Shown piece after piece: positions 24,126 to 31,713 of a DNA stretch of 33,176 bases; position 1 is the first letter of the stretch; every line of letters starts with the position of its first letter. Location: the NCBI GenBank assembly GCA_041592975.1, contig JBFHOZ010000002.1, forward strand, positions 1 to 33,176. Reading direction: 5' to 3'. Made by a program: the position numbers and the translations under genes. The stretch is from BM707 sp041592975. GTDB taxonomy: Bacteria > Desulfobacterota > Desulfuromonadia > Desulfuromonadales > UBA2294. Below the pieces are notes generated by a model. That model saw nothing but the letters and a program-made list of their open reading frames with translations. It did no database searches and had not been told where the DNA came from.

Positions 24126-24168
24126 ACCGTGTAAATTCAATGGTCTTTGCGACTTCAGGAGGTGGGCT

Positions 24169-24450
24169 ATGACCAAAGCCGATCTGATTGAAAATGTTTA
24201 TCTCAAAACCGGTTTCTCCAAGAAGGAATCAGCGGACATCGTCGAGACCGTTTTTGACCTGATCAAGTCGACTCTTGAAGATGGCGAAAAGATCAAGATC
24301 GCCGGTTTCGGCAACTTCGTCGTCAAGGAGAAGGCGACCCGTCGCGGCCGCAATCCGCAGACCGGCGAAGAGATTGAGATCTCAGCCCGTAAAATCCTGA
24401 CCTTCAAACCGAGCCAGGTTCTCAAGAACGCCATCAACAATGGCCAATAA
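24169..24450 (+). CDS. ihfA: Integration host factor alpha subunit
   Basis: IHF-alpha is a DNA-bending nucleoid protein that works with IHF-beta in sigma54 promoters, recombination and replication. The 93-residue HU/IHF-fold protein starts MTKADLIENVYLKTGFSKKE and carries IKIAGFGNFVVKEKATRRGR and the intercalating P63 in GRNPQTGEEI. The ATG at 24169 has a perfect AGGAGGT five bases upstream; the frame is open further upstream through the promoter but is not coding. Placement after pheT is the classic ihfA (himA) context, which supports alpha rather than HU or IHF-beta. Confidence 0.94.
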   Translation: MTKADLIENVYLKTGFSKKESADIVETVFDLIKSTLEDGEKIKIAGFGNFVVKEKATRRGRNPQTGEEIEISARKILTFKPSQVLKNAINNGQ

Positions 24451-24474
24451 CCATCGACCAGCCCCTGGCATGCG

Positions 24475-24897
24475 ATGGCTGTAGACATCCCCGACAAACT
24501 CTATTTCAAAATAGGTGAAGTGGCCGAACTCGCCGGTGTGAAGCCTCACGTGCTGCGCTACTGGGAATCAGAGTTCGGCTCTTTTCGTCCGGCCAAAAGC
24601 AAGAAGAACCAGAGACTCTACAAGCGCAAGGACATCGAGCTTGTCCTGCAGCTCAAGGAGCTTCTTCACGAACAGGGGTACACGATCGCCGGTGCCAGGA
24701 AGAAGCTCCGGGAGATTTCGCGCGGCGGTGGAAGCCTCGCCGCGCCTCCGGAAGATCTGTCCGGGGGCGATCCGGACAACCAGATGGCCCTGCCGCTGAT
24801 GTCCGGTTCCGACAGCCAGCTGCTCGACGAGATCCGCGACGACATTGTCCGCCTGAGGGATTCCCTGAAGAGAGACCCTGCCAAGAAGGTCAAGTGA
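24475..24897 (+). CDS. MerR-family transcriptional regulator
   Basis: A 140-residue DNA-binding protein with an N-terminal MerR winged helix: FKIGEVAELAGVKPHVLRYW (about residues 11-30) and QRLYKRKDIELVLQLKELL, followed by a short coiled helix with GYTIAGARKKL. The C-terminal part is low in conservation and has no cysteines that would suggest metal sensing. It starts 24 bases after ihfA with a weak ribosome site and ends 10 bases before surE, so it is probably co-transcribed with ihfA. A MerR-type gene after ihfA is a recurrent arrangement in deltaproteobacterial genomes; the target is unknown. Confidence 0.88.
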   Translation: MAVDIPDKLYFKIGEVAELAGVKPHVLRYWESEFGSFRPAKSKKNQRLYKRKDIELVLQLKELLHEQGYTIAGARKKLREISRGGGSLAAPPEDLSGGDPDNQMALPLMSGSDSQLLDEIRDDIVRLRDSLKRDPAKKVK

Positions 24898-24907
24898 GAA
24901 AATCGTC

Positions 24908-25678
24908 TTGTTGATCCTGGTAACGAATGATGACGGTGTCCTGTCGCCGGGATTGACCGTACTCGCCGAAGCGCTTGCCGACGTCGGTCGTGTCGTGGTC
25001 GTGGCGCCCGACCGGGAGCGGAGCGCCATCGGGCACTCCCTGACCCTGCATGCGCCGCTGCGCGCCGAGGAGATCCGGCGCGATTTTTTCTCGATTTCCG
25101 GAACCCCGACCGATTGCGTCAATCTCGGCATCCACGGCCTGCTCGACGCCAGACCCGACATCGTCGTCTCCGGCATTAACCGTGGCGGCAACCTCGGCGA
25201 CGACATCACCTACTCGGGGACGGTTGCGGCGGCCATGGAGGCGACCCTGATGGACGTCCCCGCGTTTGCCATCTCCCTCGATTCAAGGAGGTTCGCCGCC
25301 GAGGATTTCAGGGAAGCCGCCGGTTTCGCTGCCTATCTGACACGGCTCATCAGCAAGCACGGCCTGCCGAACGACACCTTCCTCAATGTCAATGTCCCGG
25401 CCGGGGAGATCAGGGGGGTTCAGCTGACCCGCCAGGGGAAGCGCAACTACACCGAAACGGTCGAGGAGAAGATCGACCCGCGCGGCAAGAAGTATTACTG
25501 GATCGGCGGCGGCGAGCTCGGCTTCCACAACGTCGAGGGGACCGATTTTCACGCCGTTTCCGGCGGCTGCATCTCGGTGACTCCGCTGCACCTCGATCTG
25601 ACCAATTACCGCTCATTCGACACGCTGTCCGCCTGGGATATCGACGGCAACTTCCTGAAGGAAGATGCCGGCCGATGA
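24908..25678 (+). CDS. surE: 5'/3'-nucleotidase SurE
   Basis: SurE is a divalent-metal nucleotidase active on nucleoside monophosphates and linked to stationary-phase survival. The 256-residue product has the metal motif NDDG (residues 7-10), the AIGHSLT segment, and SGINRGGNLGDDITYSGT followed by AAAMEA. The start is TTG at 24908; a second TTG follows immediately at 24911 and would give MILVTNDDG, so the exact start is uncertain by one codon. Its stop overlaps the pcm start (ATGATGA). The surE-pcm pair is the same as in E. coli. Confidence 0.96.
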   Translation: MLILVTNDDGVLSPGLTVLAEALADVGRVVVVAPDRERSAIGHSLTLHAPLRAEEIRRDFFSISGTPTDCVNLGIHGLLDARPDIVVSGINRGGNLGDDITYSGTVAAAMEATLMDVPAFAISLDSRRFAAEDFREAAGFAAYLTRLISKHGLPNDTFLNVNVPAGEIRGVQLTRQGKRNYTETVEEKIDPRGKKYYWIGGGELGFHNVEGTDFHAVSGGCISVTPLHLDLTNYRSFDTLSAWDIDGNFLKEDAGR

Positions 25679-26337
25679 TGAACGATTATGCTATCGCCAG
25701 GCGCCGAATGGTTGCCCAGCAGATTGTCGGCCGCGGGATCACCGACCCGCAGGTCGTCTCCGCCATGGAGGCGGTGCCGCGGCACCTTTTCGTCACTCCG
25801 GGACTCGAGGACCAGGCCTACAGCGACTACCCGCTGCCGATCGGCCACAAGCAGACCATCTCGCAGCCGTACATCGTCGCCTACATGACCGAGGCCCTGC
25901 AGCTCGACGGCAGCGAGCGCGTCCTGGAAATCGGCACCGGGTCCGGATACCAGGCTGCCGTGCTGGCGAAAATAGTTCGCCACGTCTACACCGTCGAGCG
26001 GATCTCCGACCTGGCGCGCACGGCCCGCAAGGCGCTCGACCGGGCCGGTTGCTACAACGTGCACATCAAGGTCGATGACGGCACCTGCGGCTGGCTGGAC
26101 CAGGCCCCGTTCGACGCCATCATCACCACCGCCGGGGCGCCCGAGGTCCCGGAGGCATTGAAAGCGCAGCTCGCCGAAAACGGGCGGCTGGTCATCCCGG
26201 TCGGCACCCAGGGTGCCCAGGTTCTCAAGCGGATCGTGCGGGTCGATGCAGAGCGCTTTTCGGAAGAATCACTGCTCGACTGCCGATTTGTCCCCCTGAT
26301 CGGCAAGCACGGCTGGTCGGAAGGGAACGCGCAATGA
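25675..26337 (+). CDS. pcm: Protein-L-isoaspartate O-methyltransferase
   Basis: Pcm methylates isoaspartyl residues in aged proteins to start their repair, using S-adenosylmethionine. The 220-residue product carries the family segments PRHLFVTP, YPLPIGHKQTISQPYIVA, the SAM-binding VLEIGTGSGYQ (about residues 83-93) and FDAIITTAGAPEVPEAL, ending with the LIGKHGW element. Two ATG codons in tandem (25675 and 25678) overlap the surE stop. The stop overlaps the next gene by four bases. Functionally it fits the survival cluster leading to rpoS. Confidence 0.96.
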   Translation: MMNDYAIARRRMVAQQIVGRGITDPQVVSAMEAVPRHLFVTPGLEDQAYSDYPLPIGHKQTISQPYIVAYMTEALQLDGSERVLEIGTGSGYQAAVLAKIVRHVYTVERISDLARTARKALDRAGCYNVHIKVDDGTCGWLDQAPFDAIITTAGAPEVPEALKAQLAENGRLVIPVGTQGAQVLKRIVRVDAERFSEESLLDCRFVPLIGKHGWSEGNAQ

Positions 26338-26927
26338 TCCTGCTGCGCCGTCTTTACGATTGGGTGCTGGGCTGGGCCGAGACCCCTTACGGGCCGCTGG
26401 CGCTGTTTCTCCTCGCTTTCTGCGAGGCGTCGTTCTTCCCGATACCGCCCGATGTCCTCCTGATCGCCCTGTCGCTATCCCTGCCGGCACAAGCGCTCTG
26501 GTACGCCTTTCTCTCGTCGCTCGGCTCCGTTCTCGGCGGCGTGGCGGGTTATCTTGTCGGCCTTTTTCTCTGGCAGTCGCTTTCGGGATACTTTTTCGAC
26601 TATATCCCCGGTTTTTCGCCGGATGTCTTCGCCAGGGTGCAGGGGTATTTCGATCAGTATGATTTTCTGGTCGTTTTCGCCGCCGGCTTTACCCCGATCC
26701 CCTACAAGGTGATCACCATCGGTGCCGGAGTGTTCGGCGTCAACTTTCCGGTTTTCGTTGTCGCCTCCGTCATCAGTCGCAGCGCCCGCTTTTTCATCGT
26801 CGCCGGGCTTCTGAAACGTTACGGGCTGCCGGTGCGGTCTTTTATCGAGCGTTATTTCAACTGGCTGGCCATCGCCTTTATGCTCCTGCTCATCGGCGGA
26901 TTTGCCGTGATCGGCCTGATCAGATGA
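26334..26927 (+). CDS. YqaA-family (DedA/VTT-like) inner-membrane protein
   Basis: A 197-residue membrane protein with about five hydrophobic segments. It contains FCEASFFPIPPDVLLIALSL and FAAGFTPIPYKVITIGAGVF, the paired re-entrant-type motifs of YqaA/DedA (SNARE-associated, VTT) proteins, which are thought to act in lipid or envelope homeostasis and possibly as flippases. The ATG overlaps the pcm stop by four bases (ATGA), so the two are probably translated together. Between this gene and the NlpD-like gene is a 67-base gap with a candidate promoter. Family assignment is good; substrate unknown. Confidence 0.88.
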   Translation: MILLRRLYDWVLGWAETPYGPLALFLLAFCEASFFPIPPDVLLIALSLSLPAQALWYAFLSSLGSVLGGVAGYLVGLFLWQSLSGYFFDYIPGFSPDVFARVQGYFDQYDFLVVFAAGFTPIPYKVITIGAGVFGVNFPVFVVASVISRSARFFIVAGLLKRYGLPVRSFIERYFNWLAIAFMLLLIGGFAVIGLIR

Positions 26928-26945
26928 TCCGCCGCACGGCGCATA

Positions 26946-26975
26946 TTGACTGTCGTTGCCAGTTTTCGTTAGAGT
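26946..26975 (+). promoter_or_regulatory. Candidate promoter for the nlpD-like gene and rpoS
   Basis: TTGACT (26946-26951) and TAGAGT (26970-26975) are separated by 18 bases, with a start predicted about 13 bases before the nlpD-like ATG. The -35 is good and the -10 moderate. It may also transcribe rpoS, which follows nlpD. Confidence 0.4.
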
Positions 26976-26994
26976 ATGGCGAAACCATCGGGAT

Positions 26995-27759
26995 ATGCCG
27001 TCAATGACACTCCGCCTGCTCACAACCGCTCTGCTCCTGACCGTACTGTCCGCCTGTGGTGCATCCCGGCAGGCCGGCATCTATCATACCGTCAAGAAAG
27101 GGCAGACGCTCTACACCATCAGCCGGGTCTACGAAGTGGACGAAATTTACCTTGCCCGGATCAATGGCATCGCCGACCCGACCGAGCTGCAGATCGGCGA
27201 GCAGATTTACATCCCCGGCGCGACCCAGGCGCGTCCGGTGCCGATAACGGTCAAGACCGCACCTGATCCGCCGCCTCCACCGCCGCCAATAGCCGCACGG
27301 GCACCGATCACCGCGGAGAAGAAACCCACGGTGAGCAGGCCCGCTCCGGTGGCGACGGAGCCGAAACCGGCATCGTCGTCTCCGCCCCCTTCGGGAACCG
27401 GGCGCTTCATCTGGCCGGTCAAGGGGACGATCGTCAAGAAGTTCGGGGTCGATTCGAGCAAGGGGCTGGAGATTGCCGTCGACAGCGGCACCCCGGTCGC
27501 CTCGGCCGCGGCCGGGAAGGTGATTTACAGCGGCTCGGGGATCGCCGGCTACGGCAACCTCGTGATTGTCCGTCACGACGATTCTTTCTTCACCGTCTAC
27601 GGCTACAACCAGAAAAACCTGGTCAATGCCGGCGCCTTCGTCAGCAAGGGAGAAAAGCTGGCCCTTTCCGGCAGACCGCCGTCCGGAGGCGGCAATCGCA
27701 TTTATTTTGAAATTCGCTATGGAAAAAAACCGGTAAATCCGTTAACTTATCTACCCTGA
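26995..27759 (+). CDS. nlpD: NlpD-like lipoprotein: LysM plus degenerate LytM (M23) domain
   Basis: A 254-residue outer-membrane lipoprotein candidate with lipobox LSAC (C21), one LysM peptidoglycan-binding domain (YHTVKKGQTLYTISRVYEVD, about residues 29-73), a proline-rich linker (PDPPPPPPPIAARAP) and a C-terminal M23 fold (FIWPVKGTIVKKFG to the end). The zinc ligands of active M23 enzymes are absent: the HxxxD segment reads SKGLE, the HxH segment reads RIYFEI, so it should be an amidase activator rather than a hydrolase, as E. coli NlpD and EnvC are. An ATG at 27004 is an alternative start. It sits 37 bases before rpoS, as nlpD does in E. coli. Confidence 0.85.
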   Translation: MPSMTLRLLTTALLLTVLSACGASRQAGIYHTVKKGQTLYTISRVYEVDEIYLARINGIADPTELQIGEQIYIPGATQARPVPITVKTAPDPPPPPPPIAARAPITAEKKPTVSRPAPVATEPKPASSSPPPSGTGRFIWPVKGTIVKKFGVDSSKGLEIAVDSGTPVASAAAGKVIYSGSGIAGYGNLVIVRHDDSFFTVYGYNQKNLVNAGAFVSKGEKLALSGRPPSGGGNRIYFEIRYGKKPVNPLTYLP

Positions 27760-27796
27760 CTTTTTAAGCGCACGACGAACCGGAAGGAATGGTGCC

Positions 27797-28711
27797 ATGA
27801 GCACTTCCGAAAACGACGAACTGATGGCCGAAAACGACGACAGCCAGGCCGCGACGAGGGAGGAAGAGGGGACGGACAGCCACTACGGCGACGCCATCAA
27901 GCTCTACCTCAAGGAGATCCAGAAAAGCACCCTGCTGACCGCCGAGGAGGAGAGGGAACTGGCCATCCTGATCGGCAAGGGGGACGAAGGGGCGCGGGCC
28001 AGGATGATCGAATCCAACCTGCGGCTTGTCGTCAAGATCGCCAAGCGCTACATGAACCGCGGCCTGCCGTTTCTCGACCTGATCGAGGAGGGGAACATGG
28101 GGCTCATCAAGGCGGTCGAGCGCTTCCAGATCAGCAAGGAGTGCCGCTTCTCCACCTACGCCACCTGGTGGATCCGCCAGTCGATCGAGCGGGCCCTGGT
28201 CAACCAGAGCCGCACGATCCGGCTGCCGGTGCATGTCTCCGACGACATCAACAAGTATCTCAAGATCGCCCGCGAGCTGGTCCACGAGCACAACCGGGAG
28301 CCGGAGCCGGAGGAGATTGCCGAAATCATGGAGGTCGAGCCGGCTTACATCAGGCGCCTGATGGTGCTGGTCAAGAAGACCTACTCGATCGAGCACCCGA
28401 TGGGCGAGAACAACGACTACACCCTGATCGACACCATCGAGGACGCGTCCGCCGTCGACCCCGAGAATCTCATCGAGGAGCTGAACAAGTTCGCGCACGT
28501 CTCCGAATGGCTCGACACGCTGGCCGAGAACGAAAAGGAGATTCTCGCGCTCCGCTTCGGACTCAACGACCGCGAACCGCAAACCCTTGACACCATCGGC
28601 CAGAAGTTCGGCGTCACCCGCGAGAGGATCCGGCAGATCGAAGCCAAAAGCATCGAGAAGCTGCGCAAGATGCTCGAGGATCGGCAGACGGAAATGGAGC
28701 GGATGGAGTGA
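27797..28711 (+). CDS. rpoS: RNA polymerase sigma factor RpoS (sigma-38)
   Basis: A 304-residue group 2 sigma factor directing stationary-phase and stress transcription. An acidic N-terminus is followed by region 1.2 (GDAIKLYLKEIQKSTLL), region 2 (NLRLVVKIAKRYMNRGLPFL, FSTYATWWIRQSIERAL), region 3 (about residues 150-210) and region 4.2 (TIGQKFGVTRERIRQIEAKS). It lacks the long region 1.1 of RpoD, and the surE-pcm-nlpD context supports RpoS. The ATG at 27797 follows GGAAGGA. Its stop lies 19 bases before apt. Geobacter-type RpoS proteins are of similar size; other group 2 sigmas such as SigB-like forms are less likely. Confidence 0.93.
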   Translation: MSTSENDELMAENDDSQAATREEEGTDSHYGDAIKLYLKEIQKSTLLTAEEERELAILIGKGDEGARARMIESNLRLVVKIAKRYMNRGLPFLDLIEEGNMGLIKAVERFQISKECRFSTYATWWIRQSIERALVNQSRTIRLPVHVSDDINKYLKIARELVHEHNREPEPEEIAEIMEVEPAYIRRLMVLVKKTYSIEHPMGENNDYTLIDTIEDASAVDPENLIEELNKFAHVSEWLDTLAENEKEILALRFGLNDREPQTLDTIGQKFGVTRERIRQIEAKSIEKLRKMLEDRQTEMERME

Positions 28712-28730
28712 GAGGCCGGAGAACGACGCA

Positions 28731-29249
28731 ATGGAAGAATTGAAAAGCATCATTCGCGACATCCCCGATTTTCCCAAGGAGGGGATCGTCTTCAAGGACA
28801 TTACGACGCTGCTGCGTGACGGCAGGAACTTCCACCGGATGATCGACCTGATCGCGCACCGGTATGTCGGCATGAAAATCGACCAGATTGTCGGTGTCGA
28901 GGCCCGGGGGTTCATTCTCGGTTCGGCTCTGGCCTACAAGCTCGGCGCCGGGGTGACGCTGGTCCGCAAGCCGGGCAAGCTCCCGGCAAAGACCCGCGCC
29001 GTCTCCTACGATCTCGAATACGGCACCGACACCCTGGAGATCCACGAGGATGCCTTCAGCCCCGGCGACAGGGTCCTCATTGCCGACGACCTGCTGGCAA
29101 CCGGCGGAACCGTCGCCGCCGTCGTCGAGCTTGTCGAGGGGCTCGGCGCGGAAATCGTCGAGTGCTGCTTCATGACCGAGCTGACATTCCTCAACGGCCG
29201 CGCCCGGCTGCCGAAGAACAAGGTCCACTCCCTGATCCATTTCGACTGA
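28731..29249 (+). CDS. apt: Adenine phosphoribosyltransferase
   Basis: Salvages adenine to AMP using PRPP. The 172-residue product has IRDIPDFPKEGIVFKDITTL at the N-terminus, GVEARGFILGSALA, the flexible-loop residues KPGKLPAKT and the PRPP motif VLIADDLLATGGT (about residues 115-127). The ATG at 28731 has GGAG nine bases upstream; a longer open frame into rpoS is not family-like. The stop is 18 bases before tRNA-Arg, so the tRNA may be processed from the same transcript. Length and motifs are normal. Confidence 0.96.
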   Translation: MEELKSIIRDIPDFPKEGIVFKDITTLLRDGRNFHRMIDLIAHRYVGMKIDQIVGVEARGFILGSALAYKLGAGVTLVRKPGKLPAKTRAVSYDLEYGTDTLEIHEDAFSPGDRVLIADDLLATGGTVAAVVELVEGLGAEIVECCFMTELTFLNGRARLPKNKVHSLIHFD

Positions 29250-29267
29250 TCGAAATCTCACGGTTTA

Positions 29268-29344
29268 GGCCCCGTAGCTCAGCAGGATAGAGCAACCGCC
29301 TCCTAAGCGGTAGGTCTTGGGTTCGAATCCCGACGGGGCCGCCA
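29268..29344 (+). tRNA. tRNA-Arg (anticodon CCT), CCA encoded
   Basis: A 77-base cloverleaf: acceptor GGCCCCG/CGGGGCC, D stem GCTC/GAGC, anticodon stem ACCGC/GCGGT with loop CTCCTAA (anticodon CCT, reading AGG), T arm TTGGG-TTCGAAT-CCCGA, discriminator G and encoded CCA. It lies 18 bases after apt and is followed by a terminator. No integrase or attachment-site duplicate is visible next to it. Confidence 0.95.
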
Positions 29345-29349
29345 TTTTT

Positions 29350-29375
29350 AAAGCCTGCTTCAAGCAGGCTTTTTC
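29350..29375 (+). terminator. Terminator after tRNA-Arg
   Basis: AAAGCCTGC (29350-29358) and GCAGGCTTT (29364-29372) form a perfect 9-base-pair stem around TTCAA, with TT after it. It should end the rpoS-apt-tRNA transcript. Confidence 0.85.
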
Positions 29376-29534
29376 ATTGGCCGTCAATAGATGTTCCAGA
29401 TGCCATCGTCGCGGGGGAATCGGCGGAAAAGGGCGCGATCGCCGGAATTTATCCGGCAGGAATCTTTACCCCTCCGGGGTTTCCTCCAAAACAGTCCTTG
29501 CCATTGGGCGTTAGTTTGGAAATAATGCTCGATT
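29376..29534 (+). promoter_or_regulatory. Leader region of the GspA-like gene
   Basis: No protein gene is supported in this gap. It contains two short inverted repeats, GCCGG/CCGGC at 29441-29457 and ACCCC/GGGGT at 29468-29480, and a possible promoter TTGCCA (29498-29503) with AATAAT (29521-29526, 17-base spacer). That promoter would start transcription almost at the ATG (29535), giving a leaderless or very short-leader mRNA, so it is uncertain. I found no sigma54 -24/-12 pair. Confidence 0.35.
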
Positions 29535-31175
29535 ATGTATCTAGAGCATTTCGGCCTGAAAGAGAAGCCGTTCAACATCACCCCGAATCCGCAGTTTATT
29601 TTCCTGAGCAAGAACCACAAGGAGGTTTTTGCTCATCTTCTCTACGGACTTCAGAGCCGCTGCGGTTTCATCGAGATTACCGGGGAAGTCGGTGCCGGCA
29701 AAACCACCGTTCTCCGGACCCTCTTCGAACAGCTGAAGGACGACGCGTTCCGGCTGGCGTTCATTTTCAACCCGAGCCTTTCGGCGGACGAACTTCTTCT
29801 CGAGATCTGCCGCGAACTGGATATCGACACCGGCGAGGCCCGGGGTGGCCGGGTCCTGCCGCTGATCAACCGCTACCTGTTGCAGGAGAACGCCGCCGGC
29901 CGTACCGTGGTGCTGGTGATCGACGAGGCGCAGAACCTGGCGGCGCCGGTTCTCGAGCAGATCCGTCTCCTTTCCAACCTCGAAACCGAAACCGACAAGC
30001 TGATCCAGATCATTTTGGTCGGCCAGCCGGAACTCGCCGAGGTTCTCGGACGTTCCAATCTGCGTCAGCTCAATCAGCGCATTTCCGTCCGCTACCATCT
30101 CCGGCCGATGGATGAAGCGGACTCCCGCGCCTACGTCCTGCACCGGCTCAAGGTTGCCGGTTGCGATGATCGTACGATCCTCACCGACAGCGCGCTGAAG
30201 ATGATCTGCCGGCACTCCGGCGGCTTGCCGCGACTGATCAATATCCTCGCCGACCGCGCGCTGCTGGCCGCATTCAGTGAAGACCGGGCGCCGGCCGACC
30301 GGGCCGATGTCAGAACGGCGATCGCCGAGCTGCGGCAGGCCGGGAGCAAGCCGCCCTGGAACCCCCTGCGGCGCCCCGCCGCGACGGGCTGGCTGCTCAC
30401 GGCAGCTGTCGTACTGACAACCGGTCTGTTCTTTTACGTCAATTCGCTGCCGTCCGGCGGTACCGCACCGGAGCGGGCGGCGGCCGATTCCGCGGCGGTA
30501 CCGGAAGTCGGCCAGACGGCCGATTTCGAACAACTCGAGCCGTTGCGTGCCGCCCTGGCCGCCCTCGGCGAAAGCGATAGCTTTTCCCGGGCAGCAACAG
30601 CCGTCTCCGCCCGCTGGCATGCGGATTTTGCCGGCGGTCTCGCCGGCGGGAACTTCACCAGCCGCGATTTTGCCTCCCTGCTGGAAAGAGACGGCTGGCA
30701 ATGGATGACGTTTCAGGGGAGCCTTGCCGAACTTTTGGTGTGCGACACGCCGGTCCTGCTCGAACTGATCCTCCCCGGCGTTTCGGGCAGACGTTACCTG
30801 GCCCTGACCGTTCGGGAGGGGGATCGCTTCATCGTTGCGCCGCAGATTGCCGGTCGACAGAGCCTCCATCGGAGCGAATTGAATGCCCTGTACAGCGGCA
30901 GGGCATATCTGCTCTGGAAAAATTATCTCGACATCGGCTACGTTTCGACTCCGGGGACCACGTCGGCCGATATTCGCGAAATCCAGTCGCTGCTGCAAGG
31001 CGCCGGTGAGGGCAGCCTCGTCATCAGCGGCGTTTACGACGACCGGACGATCCGGGCGGTGACACGCTTTCAGGCCTCACGGGGGATTGCGCGGGACGGA
31101 CGGGTCGGCCCCCTGACATTGCTGCTGCTCTATCAGCAGAGCGGCTATTTCAATCCGCCACGATTGAGAGGGTAG
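29535..31175 (+). CDS. ExeA/GspA-like AAA ATPase with peptidoglycan-binding domain
   Basis: A 546-residue inner-membrane protein of the ExeA/GspA type, which with GspB helps place the type II secretion secretin through the peptidoglycan. Domains in order: opening FGLKEKPFNITPNPQFIFLS, AAA ATPase with Walker A GEVGAGKTT (K56) and Walker B VLVIDEAQNL, one membrane segment at about 281-299 (WLLTAAVVLTTGLFFYVNSL), a C39-like non-catalytic domain (about 390-465) and a C-terminal peptidoglycan-binding domain (DIREIQSLLQ, TIRAVTRFQASRGIARDGRV). The ATG has only a weak ribosome site. A GspB-like gene follows after 5 bases, which supports GspA rather than an exopolysaccharide-locus ATPase. Confidence 0.88.
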   Translation: MYLEHFGLKEKPFNITPNPQFIFLSKNHKEVFAHLLYGLQSRCGFIEITGEVGAGKTTVLRTLFEQLKDDAFRLAFIFNPSLSADELLLEICRELDIDTGEARGGRVLPLINRYLLQENAAGRTVVLVIDEAQNLAAPVLEQIRLLSNLETETDKLIQIILVGQPELAEVLGRSNLRQLNQRISVRYHLRPMDEADSRAYVLHRLKVAGCDDRTILTDSALKMICRHSGGLPRLINILADRALLAAFSEDRAPADRADVRTAIAELRQAGSKPPWNPLRRPAATGWLLTAAVVLTTGLFFYVNSLPSGGTAPERAAADSAAVPEVGQTADFEQLEPLRAALAALGESDSFSRAATAVSARWHADFAGGLAGGNFTSRDFASLLERDGWQWMTFQGSLAELLVCDTPVLLELILPGVSGRRYLALTVREGDRFIVAPQIAGRQSLHRSELNALYSGRAYLLWKNYLDIGYVSTPGTTSADIREIQSLLQGAGEGSLVISGVYDDRTIRAVTRFQASRGIARDGRVGPLTLLLLYQQSGYFNPPRLRG

Positions 31176-31180
31176 GGAGA

Positions 31181-31669
31181 ATGAGCTCGATCCTGAAGGC
31201 CCTGAAAAAGCTTGAAAGCGAAAAATCGCAACGCGACGAGTTATCGACCGCGGTTGCCAGCGAGATCCTGCGCTCGTCGCGGGTGCAACGGCGTTCGTCG
31301 GTCCCGGCAATTCTCGCCACCGTCCTTTTCGCGCTGGCGATCGGGGCAGCCGGTTATTTTATCGCTCTGGATCGATCAGGGGAGCACCGGGAGCCGACCG
31401 ACCGGTCTCCGGCAGAACTGGCAGAGCCCTCTCCGGTGCCGAAGGACCGATCCGTTTCATCGCCGCCGCCCGCCTCCCCCCTGCCGCGCCTGAGCGGTAT
31501 CGTCTACCAGCAGGATCCCGGCAGTCGCCTGGCGATCATCAATGATCTGCCGGTCATGGTGGGGACTCTGGTCGAGGGGTACGATGTCAGGGTGATTTAC
31601 CCGGACAGGGTTGTCGTTTCCAAGGGCGGGGCTGAATTCACTCTTTTTCTTGAGAAGGTAGAGCCGTAG
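31181..31669 (+). CDS. GspB-like general secretion pathway protein
   Basis: A 162-residue inner-membrane protein: a cytoplasmic start MSSILKALKKLESEKSQ, typical of ExeB/GspB, one membrane segment (about residues 41-63), a proline-rich periplasmic linker, and a C-terminal domain LPRLSGIVYQQDPGSRLAII onward that matches the GspB/GspC-like HR fold. It probably forms a complex with the preceding GspA-like ATPase. The ATG at 31181 is preceded by GGGTAGGGAG, which overlaps the previous stop. No other type II secretion genes lie in the window, so the main gsp operon must be elsewhere. Confidence 0.85.
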   Translation: MSSILKALKKLESEKSQRDELSTAVASEILRSSRVQRRSSVPAILATVLFALAIGAAGYFIALDRSGEHREPTDRSPAELAEPSPVPKDRSVSSPPPASPLPRLSGIVYQQDPGSRLAIINDLPVMVGTLVEGYDVRVIYPDRVVVSKGGAEFTLFLEKVEP

Positions 31670-31713
31670 AGCCGGCTGCCTGTCTCCGTTTGAACGTTCC
31701 GGGAGGTTTTCGC

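Noticed and set aside
27707..27760. Separate rpoS promoter at the end of nlpD (TTGAAA at 27707)
   Set aside because: The best -10 partner, GTAAAT at 27733, is 20 bases away, outside the usual spacing range.
29317..29514. Small open frame overlapping the end of tRNA-Arg and the leader of the GspA-like gene
   Set aside because: It overlaps the tRNA and a terminator and has no ribosome site or recognisable product.
29268..29534. tRNA-Arg 3' end as an integration (att) site
   Set aside because: No integrase gene, and I saw no second copy of the tRNA 3' end in the downstream sequence of this window.
29376..29534. Sigma54 promoter or cyclic-di-GMP riboswitch upstream of the GspA-like gene
   Set aside because: No GG/GC pair with -24/-12 spacing, and none of the conserved riboswitch core sequences were seen.
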